Source: Propionibacterium sp.
Lineage (GTDB): Bacteria; Actinomycetota; Actinomycetes; Propionibacteriales; Propionibacteriaceae
Length of the DNA: 64,000 nt
Assembly: GCA_022837595.1 (NCBI GenBank)
Contig: JALHFX010000011.1
Span: 1 to 64,000, forward strand
Direction of reading: 5' to 3'
The first letter of the stretch is position 1; every line of letters starts with the position of its first letter. Made by a program: the position numbers and the translations under genes. The notes beneath the pieces are model-generated. The model did no database searches and was not told the DNA's origin. It saw only the letters and a list, made by a program, of their open reading frames with translations. Of this stretch, positions 34,535-44,313 are shown piece after piece.

Positions 34535-35355
34535 GCCGCGACAGCGCGCTGCGAATCGCAGCGGGAATGCTGATAGCCGTGGCCGCCATGAGTTTGTTGG
34601 CACCCGTGATTGCACCTGCCAGCCCGATCGCGGTCGACATGAGTCTGCGAAACGCGCCCCCGAGCTCGGCTCACTGGCTCGGCACAGATACTCTCGGACG
34701 AGATGTGGCCTCCCGCGTCATCTATGGCGGCAGGGGCGCGTTGGCGATCAGCTTCGGTGCGACGCTCATCAGCATGGTGATCGGTATCGCGTTGGGATCG
34801 CTTGCGGGCTGGTTCGGCAAGTTCACCGACACCGCGATTCAGGTGTTCATGAGTATCTTCCAGGGGCTGCCAGGACTGACGATTTCGATCGCGATCGTCG
34901 GCGTGATGGGCGCCAGTAATCTGTCGATTTCGGTGGCAATGGTCGCCACCGGATGGTCAGGGATCTCCCGAGTCGTCCGGTCCCAGATCCGCAACCTGCG
35001 AAATGAGCAATTCGTCGAAGCCGCGAAAGTTTACCTACCAGCCCCTGGCTACCTCATCGTCCGGCATCTGCTTCCTTTGACGATGCCCACGCTGGTGGTG
35101 CTGGCCACCCAGCGTATGGGCCGGATGATCCTCATGATCGCGTCGCTGAGCTTCATCGGCGTAGGACTGCAGCCACCCACCCCCGACTGGGGCGTCATGA
35201 TCCAAGACGGACGACAGTACTTCGCACAGCAACCATGGGCCTTGCTCGGTCCGGCCGTGATGTTGTTCATCGCTTCGTTCTCGGTTGCCAGACTGGGTGA
35301 ACTCCTACGCGACCGCTGGGACACCTTCAGCGACGACGCCATGGCGGTGAGATGA
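34531..35355 (+). CDS. ABC transporter permease (DppC/NikC type)
   Basis: 274 aa, second channel subunit. Motifs include the family opening LLAPVIAP, then HWLGTDTLGRDVASRVIYGGR, the EAA loop QIRNLRNEQFVEAAKVY and GLQPPTPDWGVMI near the end. GTG 34531 is taken as the start because it overlaps the previous stop (GTGA). The longer open frame to 34390 only overlaps the upstream gene. The RxxxA(R/K) loop pattern is intact. Confidence 0.9.
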   Translation: MSRDSALRIAAGMLIAVAAMSLLAPVIAPASPIAVDMSLRNAPPSSAHWLGTDTLGRDVASRVIYGGRGALAISFGATLISMVIGIALGSLAGWFGKFTDTAIQVFMSIFQGLPGLTISIAIVGVMGASNLSISVAMVATGWSGISRVVRSQIRNLRNEQFVEAAKVYLPAPGYLIVRHLLPLTMPTLVVLATQRMGRMILMIASLSFIGVGLQPPTPDWGVMIQDGRQYFAQQPWALLGPAVMLFIASFSVARLGELLRDRWDTFSDDAMAVR

Positions 35356-36284
35356 CTACTCCATTAGTAGCGATGCACGACGTCAATATCCGCTTCAACA
35401 CGACCCGCGGCTGGGGATACGCCGTCACCGCAGTCTCTGCGGATGTGCGGGCCAATACGGTCACCGCGATCATCGGAGAAAGCGGCAGCGGCAAGTCCGT
35501 TCTCGGCGCCGCCGTCATGGGCCTGCTGCCGAACAATGCCGAAGCCAGCGGAAGTATCACCTATGCCGGCCTGGAACTGCTCGGGCTGACCGACCGCGAA
35601 TGGGACCAGATCCGCGGTATCGAACTGGGGTGGGTCGCGCAAAATCCCGCCTCGAGCCTGAACCCGGTCTACCGAATCGACGAACTGATCAGCGAGGCGG
35701 CCATCCACCGGCGCCGGATCCGACGCCGCGACAAGCGCCGGTTCGCAGCCGATCTACTCACCAAGGTAGGGCTACCGGCCGCCACCGGCCGTAACTACTC
35801 TTTCGAGCTGTCCGGAGGAATGGCCCAACGTGCCCTGATCGCGGTCGGCATCGGCTTGGACCCACCGCTGCTCATCCTTGACGAGCCCACCAAGGGGCTC
35901 GATCCTGCGAACTACGACCGTATCCGCGACGCGATCATGGATCTGGCCGGCGAGGGTCACACGATCATGCTGATCACTCATGACGTGACGCTGGCCGAGC
36001 AGGTTGCCGACGAAATCTGGGTACTCTACGGTTCGCGGCTGGTCGAACAGGCCCCCAAGCAAGACTTCTTCGCCACACCCCTGCACCCGTACTCACAAGG
36101 CTTGTTGGCGGCGATGCCCAGCCGCGGTCTACATCCCATTCCCGGAGAATCTCCGAGCTTCTTCGTTCCTCCTGAAGGCTGCCCCTTCGTCGATCGCTGC
36201 CCGTATGCGGTCGCCGCATGCCACGAGCTGAAGACACCCTCACATCCGACCGAAGGGAGGTCGGTGCTGTGTCTGCTCCATTGA
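35352..36284 (+). CDS. ABC transporter ATP-binding protein (DppD/NikD type)
   Basis: 310 aa. Walker A GESGSGKS, Q-loop in WVAQNPASSLNP, signature LSGGMAQRAL, Walker B LLILDEPTKGLD and switch His in LITHD. The C-terminal extension with CPFVDRCPYAVAAC is the oligopeptide-transporter type domain, with cysteines that hold an iron-sulfur cluster in relatives. Starts on the preceding stop (ATGA) and overlaps the next ATPase by 16 bases. Confidence 0.92.
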   Translation: MTTPLVAMHDVNIRFNTTRGWGYAVTAVSADVRANTVTAIIGESGSGKSVLGAAVMGLLPNNAEASGSITYAGLELLGLTDREWDQIRGIELGWVAQNPASSLNPVYRIDELISEAAIHRRRIRRRDKRRFAADLLTKVGLPAATGRNYSFELSGGMAQRALIAVGIGLDPPLLILDEPTKGLDPANYDRIRDAIMDLAGEGHTIMLITHDVTLAEQVADEIWVLYGSRLVEQAPKQDFFATPLHPYSQGLLAAMPSRGLHPIPGESPSFFVPPEGCPFVDRCPYAVAACHELKTPSHPTEGRSVLCLLH

Positions 36285-36991
36285 TCGAGTTCGCCCAAGT
36301 GACCAAGAGCTTCGCGGGCCCACTCACCCGGAGCCGGCATCAGGTGTTCGCGAACGTCAGCTTCACGGTGCACGAGGGTGAAATCGTTAGTCTGTTCGGG
36401 CCGAGCGGTTGCGGCAAATCAACCCTGCTGCGAATGTTCTATCAACTGACCTCGTGGGATAGCGGCCGAATCACCTACCAGGGCACCGATATCACCAGCC
36501 TCCCGAAATCGGCCCGACGCGAGATGCACCGAGCCGTGCAGGTCGTCTTCCAAGACCCGCGCAACGCCTTCAATCCTCGATGGCTCATCAGGCGCTCGAT
36601 GGCCGAGCCGCTGAAGCTCTTCAAGATCGTCACCACCAACCACCAAACGCTGATCGGTGAAAAACTTGCTTTGCTGGGGCTCGAAGACGGACTGCTCGAC
36701 CGTCGCCCACATCAATTGAGCGGCGGCCAACTGCAACGCCTGGCCCTGGCCAGGTGTCTACTCGTGTCCCCGCGCTGCCTTCTGCTCGACGAGGCGAGCT
36801 CAATGCTCGACCTATCCGTCCAGGCCAGAATGATGGAACTAGTCAAAAGCTTGCGTACGGACGAGGGCATCAGCGTCCTCCTCATCTCCCACGATCGGGA
36901 CCTCGTGCAAGCCATGAGCGACCGTATCTACTCCTTCCATGACGGCACGCTATCCACCGACATCGCTCACACCTCAGACAGCTCCAAATAG
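36269..36991 (+). CDS. ABC transporter ATP-binding protein (DppF/NikE type)
   Basis: 240 aa, second ATPase. Walker A GPSGCGKS, Q-loop VVFQDPRNAFNP, signature LSGGQLQRLALAR, Walker B LLLDEASSMLD (Ala in place of the usual Pro). It lacks the C-terminal oligopeptide domain, so it is of the shorter NikE-like form. The GTG at 36269 has GGGAGG eight bases upstream and gives the expected N-terminus PLIEFAQVTKSF; the ATG at 36218 would add 17 residues with no family match. Last gene of the riboswitch operon. Confidence 0.9.
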   Translation: MSAPLIEFAQVTKSFAGPLTRSRHQVFANVSFTVHEGEIVSLFGPSGCGKSTLLRMFYQLTSWDSGRITYQGTDITSLPKSARREMHRAVQVVFQDPRNAFNPRWLIRRSMAEPLKLFKIVTTNHQTLIGEKLALLGLEDGLLDRRPHQLSGGQLQRLALARCLLVSPRCLLLDEASSMLDLSVQARMMELVKSLRTDEGISVLLISHDRDLVQAMSDRIYSFHDGTLSTDIAHTSDSSK

Positions 36992-37508
36992 TCGGGTCGC
37001 TCAGCGGACGATGGGGGGGACCCCGAGCACCCCGCAAGCCCGACGATACTGACGCGCCAAGACGATGAGCGCGATGATGGCGAGTCTGGGGCGACGAGTC
37101 GAGGTTATGGGTTCCTTCCCGATTTGTTGGTCTCAGCAAAACGATGGCGGTTGGTCCACCGCTTCTCAACCGACGGACGAGGACGCAACCGGCGAAGTGC
37201 AGAGCCGCGGCGCAAGCGTCAGCTATCTGCTCGCTAAAAACCCTCATCGGGGTTCGGGCCTCTGCTCCCAACTCGTCTCGCCCCTCCTCCCCTGCGGGCC
37301 CTCCCCCTGCCGGATCGTGTAGCTCCAGAGCCCGTCACGGGTCACGAACCTACACAATCGCGCGACGGTGACGAGGCAATCAGCCGACAGACAACGCAGA
37401 CCCCAGAACACCGATTCGCCGACCGGCTATTTGGGGCCCCGGTACCCGCCCTATGGGAATTCGGCTCAACAGATCGAATGCTGGGCGCATAGCGCTCATC
37501 AGCCGGGG
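36992..37508. other. Intergenic region with one family A repeat
   Basis: No gene. A family A repeat core lies at 37317-37355 (GTGTAG ... GAGCCCGTCACGGG ... CTACAC), matching the 8.5-9.3 kb array well. AACCCTCATCGGGGTT (about 37238-37255) could form a short hairpin. Confidence 0.5.
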
Positions 37509-37934
37509 TCAATTTGCCGATGGGTTGGCATCGTGCCACAGGGCATCGATCGGCACGGCGGTAACCCGGTCAGCGACCATGCGCACGCTCGGACCAGTAT
37601 GCAGCACATATCCGCCAACGAACCTGTCCGACAACTTGTCACGGAGTAAGGCAAGCCCGGTAAGATCCTTCGCTTGCACGGTCGCAGCCGCCTTCACTTC
37701 GATACCGACCACCCGCCCGTCGGGGGCCTCCAGCAGCCGAACATACGGGTCAAGAGTCGTTCGCGGAATCCCGGCGTCACCGGCCAGCGAACTCCACACC
37801 ACGCCGCTGCCACTTCGGGCAGCGATGAAGCGCAACAGCCGCGGCAGATCCGCAAGCCGCTGCAGCCCTGAGATATCGACTGCATCACGGTTCACGATCT
37901 GCCCAAGATAGGTCTCATACCAACGCTCACGCCG
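37509..37934 (-). pseudogene. Remnant of AAA ATPase with DUF4143 domain
   Basis: The frame reads RRERWYETYLGQIVNRDAV and DISGLQRLADLPRLLRFIAA, typical of the DUF4143 part of an AAA ATPase. It then goes from YVRLLEA directly to PDGRVVGIEVKAAA and AKDLTGLALLRDKL, the C-terminal nuclease-like fold. About 100 residues that normally lie between these are missing, and the entire N-terminal P-loop domain is gone. It abuts the stop of another broken ATPase, so the two were joined by deletion. Confidence 0.75.
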
Positions 37935-39050
37935 ACTGACCGACCCGCGCGCCGCGGGCAGCCATCAGGTCACGAATTCTCTCCAGCCGGTACAGATCAT
38001 TCAGAGTGCGGGCCGCATCGGAATCCTTCGCCTGTCCGATCGCCGCCACGTTCGGGGAGCGCGAGTGAAGCGGCTGGCCGGCCCCAAGCACGACAACGTC
38101 GACGTCGTATCGAGAACGCCCCCGCGAATCATTGACTACCGTGCTGCCGACATGACCGGGCATCTCTCCCAACGTCTCGGCTGCAGCATAACGGGCGACC
38201 CACTCACGCGAAACCTGCTCGAACGTGGGACTGAAAATCTGGCTACGCAAGGTTGGCCCGCTACGCGAAAGAGCAACGACGCCACGCCGGTCCTCGTACA
38301 TCGCCCCGTAAGGATTAACGATCAGATCCGAGAATCGCACTATCGGATCAGCGATCTCTAGAACTGGGCGACGCTGACGAAGGACATCGTCCCGCCGCAC
38401 CAGGAAACCAGAAGTGATCAGGACATCCAGGGGGTGACTTAGCGCAGATGCCGGACGACCTATCCGCTGCCCAATTGCCGTAGGCGTATGAGCCCCGCCA
38501 GCCACCGCCGCAAGAACAGAATGGTAAAGCGACCGGTCGACGATCCGAGGATCCTCCCGCAGAAGGTACTCCGCCTCTGAAAACAGGGCATGACTCGGAT
38601 TCCCAACAGTTTGAAGAATCAGGGATTCCAGTTCCTCCTCAGTCTGCGGGGAAGAGACTCCGATGAGATCGCGGTATCCGGGTGTCCCACCCAGAATCGA
38701 ATAGAGACGAAGTGCCACCAGCGGATCTTCAATCCCATAGAACTCAGCGGTCTGCCGATAATCGAAGGGGCGCAATTGGAGATTGAGTTCCGCCCGGCCA
38801 CGCAAGGCCTTCGTCCCGGACAACAATTGCGACATCACCGATAGCGACGAAGGGCCGGTGAGGGCTCCTCCTCAAACGCCATGTGATAAAGCCCGCCGGT
38901 TTGCGCCGCCAAGCGCCGCAGCAGGAAACTCTTGCCCATGCGCCTTCGCCCATAGAGGATACCCAGATGCACCCCAGGCGTCGTAGATGCCGCGAAACGC
39001 TCCAAGTCAGACCACTGCGCCTCGCGGTCGAACAGGTCAGCAGGCCGCAT
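37927..39050 (-). pseudogene. AAA ATPase (DUF234, archaeal-type) with internal deletion and frameshift
   Basis: The 5' frame (39050-38835) begins MRPADLFDREAQWSDLERF and includes the P-loop GRRRMGKSFLLRRL, but stops after FEEEPSPALRRYR. The second frame picks up at LSVMSQLLSGTKALRGRAEL and runs to 37927 with the normal C-terminal half (LGAGQPLHSRSPNVAAIGQAK). The roughly 75-80 residues that should lie between, including Walker B, are absent, and the junction near 38840 also shifts the frame. The product cannot be an active ATPase. Confidence 0.8.
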
Positions 39051-39334
39051 GCCCGCAATAACACATAACTCAAGTTACATTAAGTCGAGTTAGATATTCT
39101 GGGCGCAGTCCCGTGATCAAGGACACGGTCTTCGGCACGCCGACTGCTCGGCATGACAGCGAACTCACGACCGCCACAGCCATCAAATGAGGTCAGCCCA
39201 GATCCCGGACGCGCCGACTGCGACATCACCTCAACAGTCGCCGTCGCCAGCCAGGTCGTTGTTCCAGCAACTGGCGTACTCATCACGCAACTCCTTGATC
39301 GGAGTTACACCGTTTACGGTACAGTCCCGGTGCA
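39051..39334. other. Gap between ATPase remnant and intron fragment
   Basis: No convincing gene. An AT-rich stretch with AACTCAAGTTACATTAAGTC (39068-39087) precedes the ATPase start and could be its old promoter region. Confidence 0.35.
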
Positions 39335-39804
39335 CATGAGCGAGGGGTTCGACTTTCTGGGGTTCCGCATCCAGTGGCGCCGCAAGCGGAGAACGAACCA
39401 GTGGTACGTGTACACCTTCATCGCCGACCGGCCCCTCAAAGCGGTGAAGGCCAAAATTCGTGCCCTGACACATCGAGTGTCGCAGGCCAACCCCAGGACC
39501 ATCCTGATCAGGATCAACCAGATCCTTCGCGGATGGGTGGACTCCTTCCGGCACGCCGTGTGCAGTCACACACACCCTCAACCACCTATGTCATTTCGCC
39601 AATTGGCGAGTGCTCACGTGGCTGCGGAAGCTGCACCGCTGGCGCTGGAGGCAAGTCCGCCGACGTTTCACCAACCCCAACGCGCAGTGGCTCCCGCTGT
39701 CAGCGGACGGGATCGAACTGCTCAACCCCGCCTCGGTCACGATCCGGAGATACCGCTACCGACGCGCGATCCCCACGCACTGGGCCGAACCCACGACCGC
39801 CTGA
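39335..39804 (+). pseudogene. Group II intron reverse transcriptase/maturase, 3' fragment with frameshift
   Basis: Only the end of the protein is left: EGFDFLGFRIQWRRKR, WYVYTF and KAVKAKIRALTHR, then NQILRGWVDSFRHAV, which are the RT7/thumb and maturase (domain X) of group II intron proteins. A CA-run at about 39565-39575 breaks the frame. The second frame continues HTLNHLCHFANWRVLTWLRK and RWRWRQVRRRF to TAG-free end TTA at 39804. The catalytic RT domain (YADD region) and intron RNA ends are not present here. Confidence 0.8.
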
Positions 39805-40251
39805 CGGCAGCACCTGTGGAGAGCCCGGTACGTGGAGACACGTACGCCGAGTTCGGTGAGCGGCCCGGGGAAACGAATCGGCAGCGATGCCGATACCGCG
39901 CCCCGGGCCGACTCAACCAGCGTTGGGTCGAGCGGCCCTGTCCGGTGTCCTTCGGGTCCAGCGACCAACTCCCCAAGTAAAGCACCTTCAGCGCGGCTTG
40001 CTCGGACGGGAAATGCCCCCGTACCCGGCATCAAGACAAGCGGACTCCCATCGTCCTGCCCACCGGCAATTCCTGCTCGGCCCAATTCGGATGCTGGGCG
40101 CGCTCACACCCCACCCAGTCCCGTCTTGCGTCATGGATCGTCTGAATCTCATCGTTCATTTGACTGTCGTCCAAGCAAGGCCCATCATGAAGAAGGCCCA
40201 GGTCTTGCGAGACTAAAGACTGTCTCAACGGCCCCGTGTAGAAAGCACCCG
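39805..40251. other. Gene-free stretch before the polysaccharide cluster
   Basis: Several overlapping open frames on both strands lack ribosome sites and family features. I see no RNA gene, repeat or terminator. It is probably the decayed junction of the graveyard with the polysaccharide locus. Confidence 0.4.
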
Positions 40252-41295
40252 ATGCAGCAAGTACCCTTAACGACAGTCGCAAGTTACGGCAAAAGCGCTG
40301 GAAGCGCGCGAGTCCGAGTCCACGATTGGGTGGACTACCTCTGTCTGGAAGCAACGCATTTTGGCTACTTGAACTCCCCCCGTCTGGGATTCGCGACTCT
40401 ACTCAGAAACCCAGGAGCCACCCTAAGAGCAGAGTGCAACATCCGCCTCCAGGCCCGCAGACACCACGCAGGCAGCCTGTTGCTGTCCCGGCGCGCCAGT
40501 CCCTTCAGTTCAGGCGCCATCGAGTCCAACCTACTCCGGAAGGCGACACACGGTGTCTATGACTTTGACGACGCACTGGCGATTGCAACCAGGGGGCCCT
40601 TCCCCAAGGCCGAAATTTGGAAAAGAGCTGTCGAAGCAGCGAACCTCGTCATCTGTGGCAACTCAATCCTTGAGCGTCAGGCCCGCGAATACACAGATCG
40701 AGTTCTACAGATACCTAGCTGTGTCCACCCTGACCAATATCAGAAGAAGAACAACTACAGCACCACCGCCCCACTCGCGGTCTGGATTGGGTCTCCGGGA
40801 ACCGAGCACTATCTTAAAACCATTGAAGACCCACTACTCCAGGCACACTCGACGATAGGGCTCCGCCTCCGAGTGATCAGTGCCGGATCGGCCTCGCTTG
40901 GTCTCCTCGACAAGATGATCGAGAGGGTGGACTGGACCGTAAATTCCTTTGCACGCGATCTCCAGTCGGCCGATGTCGGAATAATGCCACTCACTGACGA
41001 TCCCTGGTCCCAAGGAAAGTGCGCCTACAAGCTACTGCAGTACGGTGCTACGGGCCTACCCATGATCGGTAGTCCCGTTGGCGTTAACCAGGACGTACTC
41101 CTTGGAGCGGCAGGTTGGACACCCCGCAGCAATGAAGAATGGCTTACGTCGATCACAGAGTGCATTAACGAATCCCCCACCGAACGCAGAAAGAGGGGCG
41201 CAACCGGGCACGAGCTAATCAAGTCTCAGTACAGCTATTCTGCCTGGGCGCAGGTCTGGCTCGACGCAGTTCTTCCGCCGCACCTCCACACTTAA
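40252..41295 (+). CDS. Glycosyltransferase (GT-B fold, family 4-like)
   Basis: About 347 aa. An N-terminal half with GSARVRVHDWVDYL and YDFDDALAI is followed by a C-terminal nucleotide-sugar half with WIGSPGTEHYL, VGIMPLTDDPWSQGKCAYKLLQY and GLPMIGSPVGVNQ. The last two match the EX7E-like acceptor/donor region seen in GT4 enzymes, though the first Glu is not clear. ATG 40252 begins MQQVPLTTVASYGKSAGSAR, a typical N-terminal strand. It is the only plus-strand gene of the cluster and converges on the flippase with a 15-bp gap. Sugar specificity unknown. Confidence 0.7.
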   Translation: MQQVPLTTVASYGKSAGSARVRVHDWVDYLCLEATHFGYLNSPRLGFATLLRNPGATLRAECNIRLQARRHHAGSLLLSRRASPFSSGAIESNLLRKATHGVYDFDDALAIATRGPFPKAEIWKRAVEAANLVICGNSILERQAREYTDRVLQIPSCVHPDQYQKKNNYSTTAPLAVWIGSPGTEHYLKTIEDPLLQAHSTIGLRLRVISAGSASLGLLDKMIERVDWTVNSFARDLQSADVGIMPLTDDPWSQGKCAYKLLQYGATGLPMIGSPVGVNQDVLLGAAGWTPRSNEEWLTSITECINESPTERRKRGATGHELIKSQYSYSAWAQVWLDAVLPPHLHT

Positions 41296-41310
41296 TGTCA
41301 AGCGCAGACC

Positions 41311-42477
41311 CTACTTCCCCAACCGCCCAAAATGTTTCTCAAATACGGTCCAGATAATAGCCGTCAAAATGCTGGCAGAGCAGATCCCCCAAATCGCTCC
41401 ACTCAGCTGCAGCAAGAAAAGACCTAGAAGGGGCAAGACGGTAACCGCCAGGGTCTGCAGCACGCGCCCACTCAGCAAGGCCCTACCTGGCAACGAAAGC
41501 CTACACCGAATATATGCGTAGTGGCCCATAAAGTTGGACCAAACAACAAGAGCAACCGGCAGGCGGAATACAACAAGCGACGCCAGTGCCCCGATCTCCA
41601 ACTCCCAAGCGCCGATCACACAAAGGCACGCGAATGCACCGGCTGACAGAATGCCTCCGGATAAGACGACAGCCAGCCATAGCTTCCCGCCAGCCGACGC
41701 GGAACTGCGAGGAAGTCCTGATAACCAGGGTCTCAGGGGGTTCAGTATCAATCGAACTGGCGCGCTCACCGTTGAAAGCGCACGATATGTCCCGAAGGCA
41801 TAAGCCCCCATCACAGGCGCCATCAAGAGTGGAGTAAAGATTGCTCCAAGATCCATCAGGAGCGAATCAGCCAGCAACCGGCGTATCGATTCCTGATGGT
41901 TCCTGAACCACTCAGCCACTGAAAAATGCGGCCTAAAGAACCTCGGCAGAATCGTCGCCGACATCAACGCCGCAAGGGCCCACGCGGAATAGACCGACGT
42001 AATCCCGCCCAGACCGCACCTCATAAACATCAGTAGACCTGACAGGAGCAATAGTATAAAGAGTAGATCCGCAGCAATCGCTCGGCCCAACATTCGTTGC
42101 TGAACCAAATAATATCGGGTCCCTCCGCGAAACACTGATGCGCCAATCGCCACACCCGCGAACAGCGCTATCCAGACCGAGTACCCGACAGCACAAGCAA
42201 CAATACCCGTCCAACTGCCTATCACTAAACCAACCACAAGGCCCATTGACCCATAGCCATTCCACTCTTCGCTGCCCCCTGCTATGACATGAACATGCCA
42301 CGGCTCAGATAGCAAAGAAAGAGAAAGCGAAATACCTAAAGAGTATACCAGATAGATTAGAGAAAAGTTGCCATACTCAGCCGTCGACAGAAAAAGCAGA
42401 CCAGCGAACTGGGGGAGCACCGCCGAGCCAGCGTTTACAGAAGCAGTTGCTACATAAAGGAATCTGGACGCGCTCAC
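41311..42477 (-). CDS. Wzx-like polysaccharide flippase
   Basis: 388 aa with about 10-12 membrane helices, in the pattern of the MOP/Wzx family: FLYVATASVNAGSAVLPQF start, short charged loops, paired helices. It would flip lipid-linked repeat units across the membrane. The match is by topology and context rather than motif, since this family is very diverse. Lower GC and codon use unlike the housekeeping genes, as usual for wzx. GTG start at 42477; no strong ribosome site seen. Confidence 0.6.
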   Translation of the reverse strand: MSASRFLYVATASVNAGSAVLPQFAGLLFLSTAEYGNFSLIYLVYSLGISLSLSLLSEPWHVHVIAGGSEEWNGYGSMGLVVGLVIGSWTGIVACAVGYSVWIALFAGVAIGASVFRGGTRYYLVQQRMLGRAIAADLLFILLLLSGLLMFMRCGLGGITSVYSAWALAALMSATILPRFFRPHFSVAEWFRNHQESIRRLLADSLLMDLGAIFTPLLMAPVMGAYAFGTYRALSTVSAPVRLILNPLRPWLSGLPRSSASAGGKLWLAVVLSGGILSAGAFACLCVIGAWELEIGALASLVVFRLPVALVVWSNFMGHYAYIRCRLSLPGRALLSGRVLQTLAVTVLPLLGLFLLQLSGAIWGICSASILTAIIWTVFEKHFGRLGK

Positions 42478-42731
42478 GAGTATTCTATCCAGTCGACATA
42501 CGTAGCTTTCTCAACCATTGTGGTTCTCGTTTCATCATGGAGCGGCATTTTTCCTGTCGATCCCATAAGCAAGCCCCATCTGTGACTATACAATCTATTC
42601 TGCACCGCACTGGAGGCCCCAATCGACATAGTGGACGCACGGACGCTGGTGCAAATATGCATTATTTTACTCGTGATTAATTTTCTACAGGCCCCGAGCG
42701 CTACTGCACTTCAGTATCTGTCCGTTCTAGT
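42478..42731. other. AT-richer spacer between wzx-like and wzy-like genes
   Basis: 254 bases without a supported gene. The AATTAAT-type sequence around 42660-42690 may contain a promoter for the flippase gene. Nothing definite. Confidence 0.35.
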
Positions 42732-44195
42732 CTAGACTCTTGCCCTCTTTCGCTTGACTCCCGATTGTCGCGCCTTCACCAAAGCGGTCTCACAAATACC
42801 AAGTAGCGCCATCAGGATTGCTAACAGCTTAAAGCGGTGACGGGTGGCGGTGCCTGAATTGCCAACCCCTGCGCCGAACACGAGAGTAGCGACCGCAAGC
42901 ACCACTAACAGCGCAATGGCCAGCGCGCGTTCTCGTTCATTCAATCGAGGTAACCTTAATAACGCCAGGATCGGCACACCCAAATAGAAGACAGAATCCA
43001 AAGCAAAGGTGAGCAGATCCATGACGCCTCGTATATCCCAAGGCATCGGGGAGCCAAGAAAATATACTCCGCGCAACGGACCAAAACGCAACAGGTCGAG
43101 ATAGCCGGTTACAACCAGCCCCGTCAGATACTGTGAACCTCCACTTCGTCGATTCGTCGCTTCGACCAGCTCAGCCTCTGAGCCATAATTCTGAAACTTG
43201 CCAAGAAAGACGTCTGGATATTGATGCGCTACCAAATAGATGACAACGAAGAGCAAGCCGAAATAGGCGAAACTCTGGACGCTCCATCCAAACTTAGCCG
43301 TCTTGGGACGATAGAACAGGATCACTACCGCATATCCAACGCCGACTCCGATGATGCCTGCATGTAATGAGGCCCCAGCAACTATTGGCGCAAGTGCGCC
43401 AATGACGTTAAATACCCTGCCGGAATTGAACCACCGAATGAAATGATATACCGAAACCGCGACGAGAAAGGACACAAGACTCTCACGGAGAAAGATCGAC
43501 GAAAGCACTAACGCGTTCGGCAATAAAGCCGCTACAGTTAGCACTCGAATCCGACGCTTCCGAGTCAGCGGCAGGTATTCCATAGCGTGCATAATCAATA
43601 CAATCGAGCTTAATCCCAACAACGCGTTAGTGTACTGCACAACTGCACGAACCGGTCCGATAAGCCAGAACACAATGCCGCAAATCTTTGAGAACACGCC
43701 ACCGCGGATATCTTCAAATATCAGATGGGGATTCTCACTCACCTGAACAGCCCAAGAATAATAGACCTCGCTGTCAACGCCACTATTCGGAAGGGTAAAG
43801 AGACTACTGAAGTTTAGATCCCAGAAAACGATCACTGTTCGGAGTATCAGCGACACGGCTAGTATGCCACCCACAGCGCGTCCACTAGACTTGACCAGAA
43901 CTGCTACCGCGCCTGCTGAGTGCATTATCAAGAGCATCTCGGCAAGTAACGTCGGCTCCTCAATCGAGATATGCGCCAGCGCCAGCGCCAAGATGACAGA
44001 TAACCATGCGCCCCATATCAGCCCTAACGGCGAAATTGGGGGCCGTCGAGCGTAGACGCGATCCTCCGCGCTCAACTTCTCTGGCGGTAAGCGAGCTGGA
44101 TAACGAGGCTCGGACCGGAGTCTACTTTTCATCTTCATCAAGCAGGACGCACCATACAGCCGAACATTGCGCAAACGGAATGTTTCCGAAACCAC
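42732..44195 (-). CDS. Wzy-like polysaccharide repeat-unit polymerase (membrane protein)
   Basis: Up to 487 aa with about 11 membrane helices and a large extracytoplasmic loop (GKFQNYGSEAELVEATNRRS GG region), fitting O-antigen/capsule polymerases. The assignment rests on topology, neighbourhood and the lack of any other Wzy candidate. The start is unclear: GTG 44195, or ATG 44138/44132 (MKMKSRLRSEP), with no good ribosome site at any. Lower GC than the downstream sugar-nucleotide genes. Confidence 0.6.
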   Translation of the reverse strand: MVSETFRLRNVRLYGASCLMKMKSRLRSEPRYPARLPPEKLSAEDRVYARRPPISPLGLIWGAWLSVILALALAHISIEEPTLLAEMLLIMHSAGAVAVLVKSSGRAVGGILAVSLILRTVIVFWDLNFSSLFTLPNSGVDSEVYYSWAVQVSENPHLIFEDIRGGVFSKICGIVFWLIGPVRAVVQYTNALLGLSSIVLIMHAMEYLPLTRKRRIRVLTVAALLPNALVLSSIFLRESLVSFLVAVSVYHFIRWFNSGRVFNVIGALAPIVAGASLHAGIIGVGVGYAVVILFYRPKTAKFGWSVQSFAYFGLLFVVIYLVAHQYPDVFLGKFQNYGSEAELVEATNRRSGGSQYLTGLVVTGYLDLLRFGPLRGVYFLGSPMPWDIRGVMDLLTFALDSVFYLGVPILALLRLPRLNERERALAIALLVVLAVATLVFGAGVGNSGTATRHRFKLLAILMALLGICETALVKARQSGVKRKRARV

Positions 44196-44313
44196 TACTT
44201 ACGGCAACGCGGTCGGCGGATGCTGGCCTGCCACGCGAAATCTCATCGGACCGAAATACGTCGATTCGATATGATTCTGACTTCTCTGTACGCAAATCGA
44301 GCTCCTCAGAGAG

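Noticed and set aside
39153..39980. Full 275-aa plus-strand frame as one real gene
   Set aside because: Only 39335-39804 (two frames) matches the intron maturase; both ends are unrelated read-through.
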